DNA from: Mageeibacillus sp. UBA1243
GTDB lineage: Bacteria > Bacillota > Clostridia > UBA1212
Direction of reading: 5' to 3'
DNA length: 9,815 bases
Assembly (NCBI GenBank): GCA_002308595.1
Contig: DBWH01000068.1
Location: 251-10,065, forward strand
In this document: piece after piece, positions 6,367-9,815 of the stretch
Layout of the letters: each line of letters opens with the position of its first letter
Position numbering within the stretch: the stretch's first letter is position 1
Program-made: the position numbers and the translations under genes
Notes under the pieces: generated by a model
Databases searched by the model: none
The model's input: the letters and a program-made list of their open reading frames with translations, nothing else
Told to the model about the DNA's origin: nothing

Positions 6367-7162
6367 TTGTTTCCTCCTCGTCGTGCGGGCTTTCCTCTAT
6401 TTGCACCCGGGACTTATTGGCGTCTTCGGCTTTAAGCCGCTCCACTTCTTTTTTGACCAAGTCGTCAATCTGCTTCTGCCGAAGCATCTCGAGCTCCTCG
6501 GTTTTCTTTTTCCTCAGTTTCTGCAGATCCGGCAGATAAAGTATCATCGTCAGCACCAGGACCACCGTCACGGCGACCATGACGCCAATGCCCGACCTCA
6601 TTATCCTGCCAATCCTCGTCAGCAGCGGCAGGTTCCTCACGTACACCGCCCTGACCTTGTCGGCTTTCACCGTGTAACTGTCGTTCTGACCTGCCCTCTC
6701 GCCCTTCGTGACGAACTCCTCATTGTCGCCAATGATCTCCACCACGCGGTGAGTGTTGTTGCCCCCTTTGAGGGCCGGGTCGTCAGAGACAAACATTATC
6801 ACGTCCCCGACCTTCACATCCTTTGCCTTAATCTCCCTGATCTGTATGTAACTCTGCTCCGGTATCATCGGCTCCATGCTGTCCGTCATGACCCAGGCGA
6901 TCGAATTCCCGAAAATAAAGGGAACTTTGTTCGTTGCCTTGGAGATCAGGATGAAGATTGTCGCCAATGCGATCAAGCCGATCAACACATACGCGATTAT
7001 GTCCTTAATCAGGCGCAGGACGCTTTTCTTTTCCTTAACCTTAACCTTTACCGTTTCCGTAACCGCTGCCGCCGTTGCAGCCTTTTCCGGCCTCTTGCTT
7101 CCGCCGCTGCTTCCCGATGCAATCTCAGTCTCGCCGGCCTTCTCAACCCGCTTCCTTTTCAT
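6359..7162 (-). CDS. SipW-type (ER-type) signal peptidase I with cytoplasmic extensions
   Basis: The protein is 267 residues. After a basic, low-complexity cytoplasmic segment (1-50, containing KVKVKVKEKK) come a membrane helix (about 55-73), the catalytic serine motif TDSMEPMI (S95), the catalytic histidine in NTHRVVEI (H138) and the conserved TKGxxxxxND region (D161). This Ser-His arrangement is the archaeal/eukaryotic/SipW type, not the Ser-Lys type of LepB. A second helix (about 192-210) is followed by a coiled coil (213-247) and an acidic tail. Enzymes of this type remove signal peptides from secreted proteins outside the membrane, SipW of Bacillus acting on matrix proteins. The long N- and C-terminal additions are more than the catalytic core needs and would face the cytoplasm. 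The start overlaps the preceding stop in ATGA, with only a weak GGTGAG ribosome site, so translation is probably coupled. Substrates are unknown. Confidence 0.9.
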   Translation of the reverse strand: MKRKRVEKAGETEIASGSSGGSKRPEKAATAAAVTETVKVKVKEKKSVLRLIKDIIAYVLIGLIALATIFILISKATNKVPFIFGNSIAWVMTDSMEPMIPEQSYIQIREIKAKDVKVGDVIMFVSDDPALKGGNNTHRVVEIIGDNEEFVTKGERAGQNDSYTVKADKVRAVYVRNLPLLTRIGRIMRSGIGVMVAVTVVLVLTMILYLPDLQKLRKKKTEELEMLRQKQIDDLVKKEVERLKAEDANKSRVQIEESPHDEEETNV

Positions 7163-8832
7163 TGCTCACCGGCTCGCCCGCCGTCCTCAGGCATCTCGTC
7201 CGCGGCCTCAGGCTCTTCGCCCACGTCTTCCGCTTCAGCTTCAGCTTCAGTTTCAGTTTCTGTTTCAGCTTCAGTTCCGTCCGTTACAGCAGTTTCCGCT
7301 TCGGTTTCAGGCTGTTCTTCCGCTTCTTCCTGCGGCTCGTCAGATTGTTCGTCTGCGGCTTCCTGCGGCTCGTCCGCGGTTTCGGCTTCTGCTGCTTCTT
7401 CCGTTTCAGCCTCAGGAGCTTCCGTTTCAGCTGTTTCAGTCGCCTCAGTTTCGCCCTCAGCGGCCTCGCCTGCCTCAGTCTCCGCAGCCTCGCCGCCTTC
7501 AGCCTCATCCGAAGCTTCGGGCTCCGGCTCCTCCGGCAGTATCGCTACAGGCTCTTCCTCCTCGAACTCAGCGTCTGACGAGAAGTCGAGCGCGGCAACG
7601 TCGATCGGAGTCGCCTGTTCGGGCTCGCGGCCGTTCTTAATCGCATCGGCCGCGAGCGCCACGTCAATCGATTCCACCGCAAGCAGGTCACCCGGTGTGA
7701 GTGTCTGGTAGCGGCGCTCCGTTCTTGACTTTCTCGTGCGCTCTGCAAGCGGCCTTGCGGCGTTGGTGAACTTGACGTCAAACTCCTGTGCGGTGACCGG
7801 ATTCAGCTCGTCAATGATTCTCGGACGCAGCTCGTCGCTTATATCGCCGCCCTTTAAGGTGTGGTCGATTTCGAACTCGTTCTTTATGTTGTGGCGGAAA
7901 ATCATGTACTGGATCGCGAGCGTGGAGTAGAGCTCCTTGATGTACGACTCATCGATATCTTCAAGATTTTCCTGCACGATCATGCTGTAGCCGGCGCCTT
8001 CGTAGCTTTCGATGAACTGCCAGAGCAGGTAGCACTGGTGAAGGTCGCGGTTTTTCATGAGCGCGTTTGTTCGCATTACCGGCGGGCGGATGAAGTTCCT
8101 GCCCATCGAGTGTGCAAACTCGGATTCCGCATACGTTGTGATGATCTTGTTGAGCCTCTCTACCCTGCGCCAGAGGTCTGTCGTGTATGAGTAGTTCTGC
8201 TCAACCTTCTCGTCCTCTTTATTCTCCGTGGACTCGCCAATCTCAAGCTTGAAAGTCATTCTTACCTTGACGTCATCGTGGTCGAAGTTCTCCTTGAACT
8301 CGAGCTTGGTGGTTTTTTCGTCCTGGCCGGATTTCTTGGCGATTTCGTAACGTCTGTTGACGAACGCGTAGAGGCGGCTGATCAGTGTGTTTACGAACTT
8401 GTTTTCGTAGGTCATCAGCGTCTCTTCTTTAAAGACGTTGAGAAGCTTTTTGGGGATGATCTCGTCGCCGTCAATCCTTGAAATGTAGTCGGTGTGCTGC
8501 GCGAGGTGCTGGAGCGTTCTCACTGTGACCTTGCGGGTGAGCTCGACCGGGAGGATTTCCTCTTTGTCCTCGATGTACCTTGACGGGTTCCTGATGATGA
8601 CATCAAGCGACGGGAGCGTGTCCTCAATCATTCTGACCCATGTCTCGTCAATGGCCCTCAGGTAGAAGCTTTTGCGCAGCTCTATCGTGGCGTCGCCGTT
8701 GACCATCTTGTCGAGGATCGTCGGGAAAACGCTGTACTCCTGAATGATATTGTCAATGAAGTACGTTGTGTCTTCGTAAACGGAACGGAAGGTATTCTCT
8801 TTGTTGATGTCCTGAGCCGCTTCGTCAGCCAT
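7159..8832 (-). CDS. DUF2357/McrC-like protein with acidic tail, no nuclease motif seen
   Basis: The protein is 557 residues. The first 400 are helical and soluble. They contain YENKFVNTLISRL (142-154) and MRTNALMKNRDLHQCYLLWQ (253-272), which resemble the DUF2357 region of McrC-like proteins (compare the usual 'ENRFVK' and 'xxNPxYRxxYxLW' patterns). In those proteins a PD-(D/E)XK nuclease normally follows; here I see no such D...ExK set, and residues from about 421 to the end are a disordered Glu/Ala/Thr-rich acidic tail. The ATG at 8832 is chosen because a GGGGGA site lies about 8 nt upstream; the GTG at 8856 lacks one. It follows an McrB-like ATPase gene by 104 bp, the order of mcrB and mcrC. 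It overlaps the signal peptidase gene in ATGA. Likely a partner or adaptor of the ATPase. The DUF2357 call is from motif memory and moderate. Confidence 0.65.
   Translation of the reverse strand: MADEAAQDINKENTFRSVYEDTTYFIDNIIQEYSVFPTILDKMVNGDATIELRKSFYLRAIDETWVRMIEDTLPSLDVIIRNPSRYIEDKEEILPVELTRKVTVRTLQHLAQHTDYISRIDGDEIIPKKLLNVFKEETLMTYENKFVNTLISRLYAFVNRRYEIAKKSGQDEKTTKLEFKENFDHDDVKVRMTFKLEIGESTENKEDEKVEQNYSYTTDLWRRVERLNKIITTYAESEFAHSMGRNFIRPPVMRTNALMKNRDLHQCYLLWQFIESYEGAGYSMIVQENLEDIDESYIKELYSTLAIQYMIFRHNIKNEFEIDHTLKGGDISDELRPRIIDELNPVTAQEFDVKFTNAARPLAERTRKSRTERRYQTLTPGDLLAVESIDVALAADAIKNGREPEQATPIDVAALDFSSDAEFEEEEPVAILPEEPEPEASDEAEGGEAAETEAGEAAEGETEATETAETEAPEAETEEAAEAETADEPQEAADEQSDEPQEEAEEQPETEAETAVTDGTEAETETETEAEAEAEDVGEEPEAADEMPEDGGRAGEQ
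7162..7572 (-). repeat. Low-complexity DNA encoding the acidic tail
   Basis: About 136 codons dominated by GAA/GAG, GCT/GCC/GCG and ACT/ACG make imperfect repeats of ETE, AETE and EEA units (seen on the plus strand as runs of TTCAG and CTTCAG). The frame is kept throughout. Such DNA expands and contracts easily, so tail length should vary between strains. Confidence 0.8.
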
Positions 8833-8936
8833 GTTTATCTTCCCCCTGTGAGGCACATCGTGTGCTTTAAGAAGTTAGTTATTGTTAAGTGAAATCCGGT
8901 TCTGGGCAAAATGCGTAAAGAGCCCAAAATCGCAGC
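8833..8936 (-). other. 104-bp gap between ATPase and DUF2357 genes
   Basis: This gap holds the GGGGGA ribosome site of the DUF2357 gene, a small inverted repeat (GCACA at 8853-8857, TGTGC at 8861-8865) about 20 nt before the start codon, and a weak 5-bp hairpin (8903-8907 with 8922-8926). There is no U-tract, so neither looks like a terminator, and I see no good promoter. Readthrough from the ATPase gene is the simplest reading. Confidence 0.4.
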
Positions 8937-9815
8937 TTAATAGGTCATCTTCTGCAGACGCAGCAGATATTCGGTACTTTCTTTCATCTCGCCCTTGCCG
9001 AAGAGCTTGTCCATGTAAAGGATGAGGCCGCGGATCTCGTCACGGATGAGTGAGAGGTTGAGACCTTCAAACTTTCGGAACACCTTGGTGGCAAGGATGT
9101 AGTCAACGCCTTCGTTTTCGGTACCGCCGCAAGCGATGTAAACAGGCACGAACGTCTTGAGCTGTTTAACGATACGGTTACCGAAAGCGACTCTGAACTT
9201 CTCGATTACGTAAAGGTCAAGCATACCGATCTTCTGGAGCGTATCCTGGCTCACCGGGTTATCGGCAATGGCCTTGTTGTAAAGGCTCTCAACGTACGAG
9301 TAGCTGATAAGCTTTGGCGGTGTGTCGGGCGCGTCGAACGGAATACCCTTGGAGTCGAGGTTGACAACGAGTGCACGGTCGTAAACCTTATCGGAAATCG
9401 CGAACGTTGAGTCGTCGTTGTTAGCCGTACCGATGTACCAGACGTTCTGAGGAATCGTCAGCTTACCATCGCCAAGGTGCTCCGGGTCAGTCGGCCAGGC
9501 CGACGGAACGAGCTCAATCTTCCACTCTTCGGGGTTCGGCATTTCAAGGATTGAAAGCATTTCCGCGAAGTAGTACTCAACACGCGCGATGTTCATCTCA
9601 TCGAGGATGATAATGTTGATATCGTCGTTAAACGAAGCCTCGTAAATACGCCTCAGAACCTCGGTCTCGTTAAACTTCTTGGTGAATTCATTGAAGAAGC
9701 CAAAGAGCTCCGTACGGTCACGCCAAGAAGGCTGAACCGAAGCAATTGTGGAGTCTACCTGGAAGTACTTACCGAGCATGTAAGGCAGCGAGGTTTTACC
9801 TGTACCGGAGATACC
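8937..9815 (-). CDS. McrB-like AAA+ ATPase, N-terminus outside the window
   Basis: The frame is open to the window edge, giving the last 292 residues. They begin exactly at the Walker A motif GISGTGKTSL (visible residues 1-10). Walker B is INIIILDEMNIARVEYYF (about 66-83), sensor 1 is WYIGTANNDDST (126-137) and a conserved arginine lies in SDKVYDRALVV (141-151). The 'LDEMN' stretch and the IGTAN sensor are features of McrB-type ATPases of the AAA+ superfamily, which in McrBC restriction form a GTP-driven ring that moves on DNA and activates McrC. E. coli McrB has MNTADRS where this protein has TANNDDST, so GTP preference should not be assumed. The C-terminal 120 residues are a helical lid region ending in TEYLLRLQKMTY. 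The missing N-terminus would hold any DNA-binding or other recognition domain, the key to its role. It is followed by the DUF2357 gene. Confidence 0.85.
   Translation of the reverse strand, partial: GISGTGKTSLPYMLGKYFQVDSTIASVQPSWRDRTELFGFFNEFTKKFNETEVLRRIYEASFNDDINIIILDEMNIARVEYYFAEMLSILEMPNPEEWKIELVPSAWPTDPEHLGDGKLTIPQNVWYIGTANNDDSTFAISDKVYDRALVVNLDSKGIPFDAPDTPPKLISYSYVESLYNKAIADNPVSQDTLQKIGMLDLYVIEKFRVAFGNRIVKQLKTFVPVYIACGGTENEGVDYILATKVFRKFEGLNLSLIRDEIRGLILYMDKLFGKGEMKESTEYLLRLQKMTY

Noticed and set aside
7162..7572. Repetitive TTCAG-rich stretch as a possible CRISPR or tandem-repeat element
   Set aside because: There are no constant repeats with unique spacers; the pattern follows codons of the acidic tail and keeps frame.
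7075..7578. Plus-strand frame with FSFSFSF repeats
   Set aside because: This is the complement of the Glu-rich low-complexity coding DNA, not a protein of its own.
6239..7711. 490-residue plus-strand open frame
   Set aside because: It lies antisense to the signal peptidase and DUF2357 genes, its Ser/Ala-rich end is the reverse of the acidic tail, and it has no family motif or ribosome site.
8903..8926. Hairpin between the ATPase and DUF2357 genes as a terminator
   Set aside because: The stem is only 5 bp with a 14-nt loop and no U-tract follows on the minus strand.

Overview
The window looks like a chromosomal segment from a Gram-positive Clostridia-type bacterium (Ruminococcaceae or Lachnospiraceae would fit). 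The evidence is strong AGGAGG ribosome-binding sites about 8 nt from the start codon, U-rich hairpin terminators, a bacterial Ig-like (BIG2) surface protein, a SipW-type signal peptidase and a calcium-free style of GC-moderate coding. This is an inference from style and gene families; no rRNA or marker gene is present, so genus cannot be named.

Layout, left to right. (1) The end of a plus-strand gene for a BIG2 surface protein (to 661), closed by a hairpin at 679-730. (2) A compact accessory regulatory module at 710-3605. On the minus strand it has an XRE repressor (1522-1878), an overlapping ImmA/IrrE-type zinc peptidase (780-1535), and a 25-codon third cistron (710-787) that looks like the stump of a PIN-like protein. 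Divergently, on the plus strand, is a 487-residue Schlafen AlbA_2 / GHKL-ATPase / winged-helix protein (2142-3605) with a TTG start. The 263-bp gap holds two consensus-like promoters (both TTGATA, 17 bp, then TATAAT or TAAAAT). It also holds a family of 13-bp palindromes, consensus TCGAGTCACTCGA. One lies over the -10/start region of the repressor promoter. Three more and a half-site are spaced 23, 23 and 24 bp and run into the promoter of the AlbA_2 gene. A bidirectional terminator (3631-3691) closes the module.

(3) A minus-strand gene cluster at 3735-9815, read right to left: an McrB-like AAA+ ATPase (5' end outside the window), a DUF2357/McrC-like protein with a long acidic tail and no visible nuclease motif, a SipW-type signal peptidase with cytoplasmic coiled-coil extensions, a 77-residue coiled-coil protein, and a membrane-bound c-di-GMP phosphodiesterase (degenerate GGDEF plus intact EAL). 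From the DUF2357 gene to the EAL gene the cistrons overlap or are 19 nt apart, so they are probably one operon; the ATPase gene is 104 bp upstream.

Two candidates for an undescribed system stand out. The first is the repressor/peptidase switch over an AlbA_2-ATPase effector, in which ImmA would be expected to inactivate the XRE repressor and release a tightly operator-covered promoter. The second is the McrB-like/DUF2357 pair, apparently without nuclease, linked to membrane protein processing and c-di-GMP turnover. Both functional readings are inferences; the gene order, overlaps, motifs and palindromes are read directly from the sequence.
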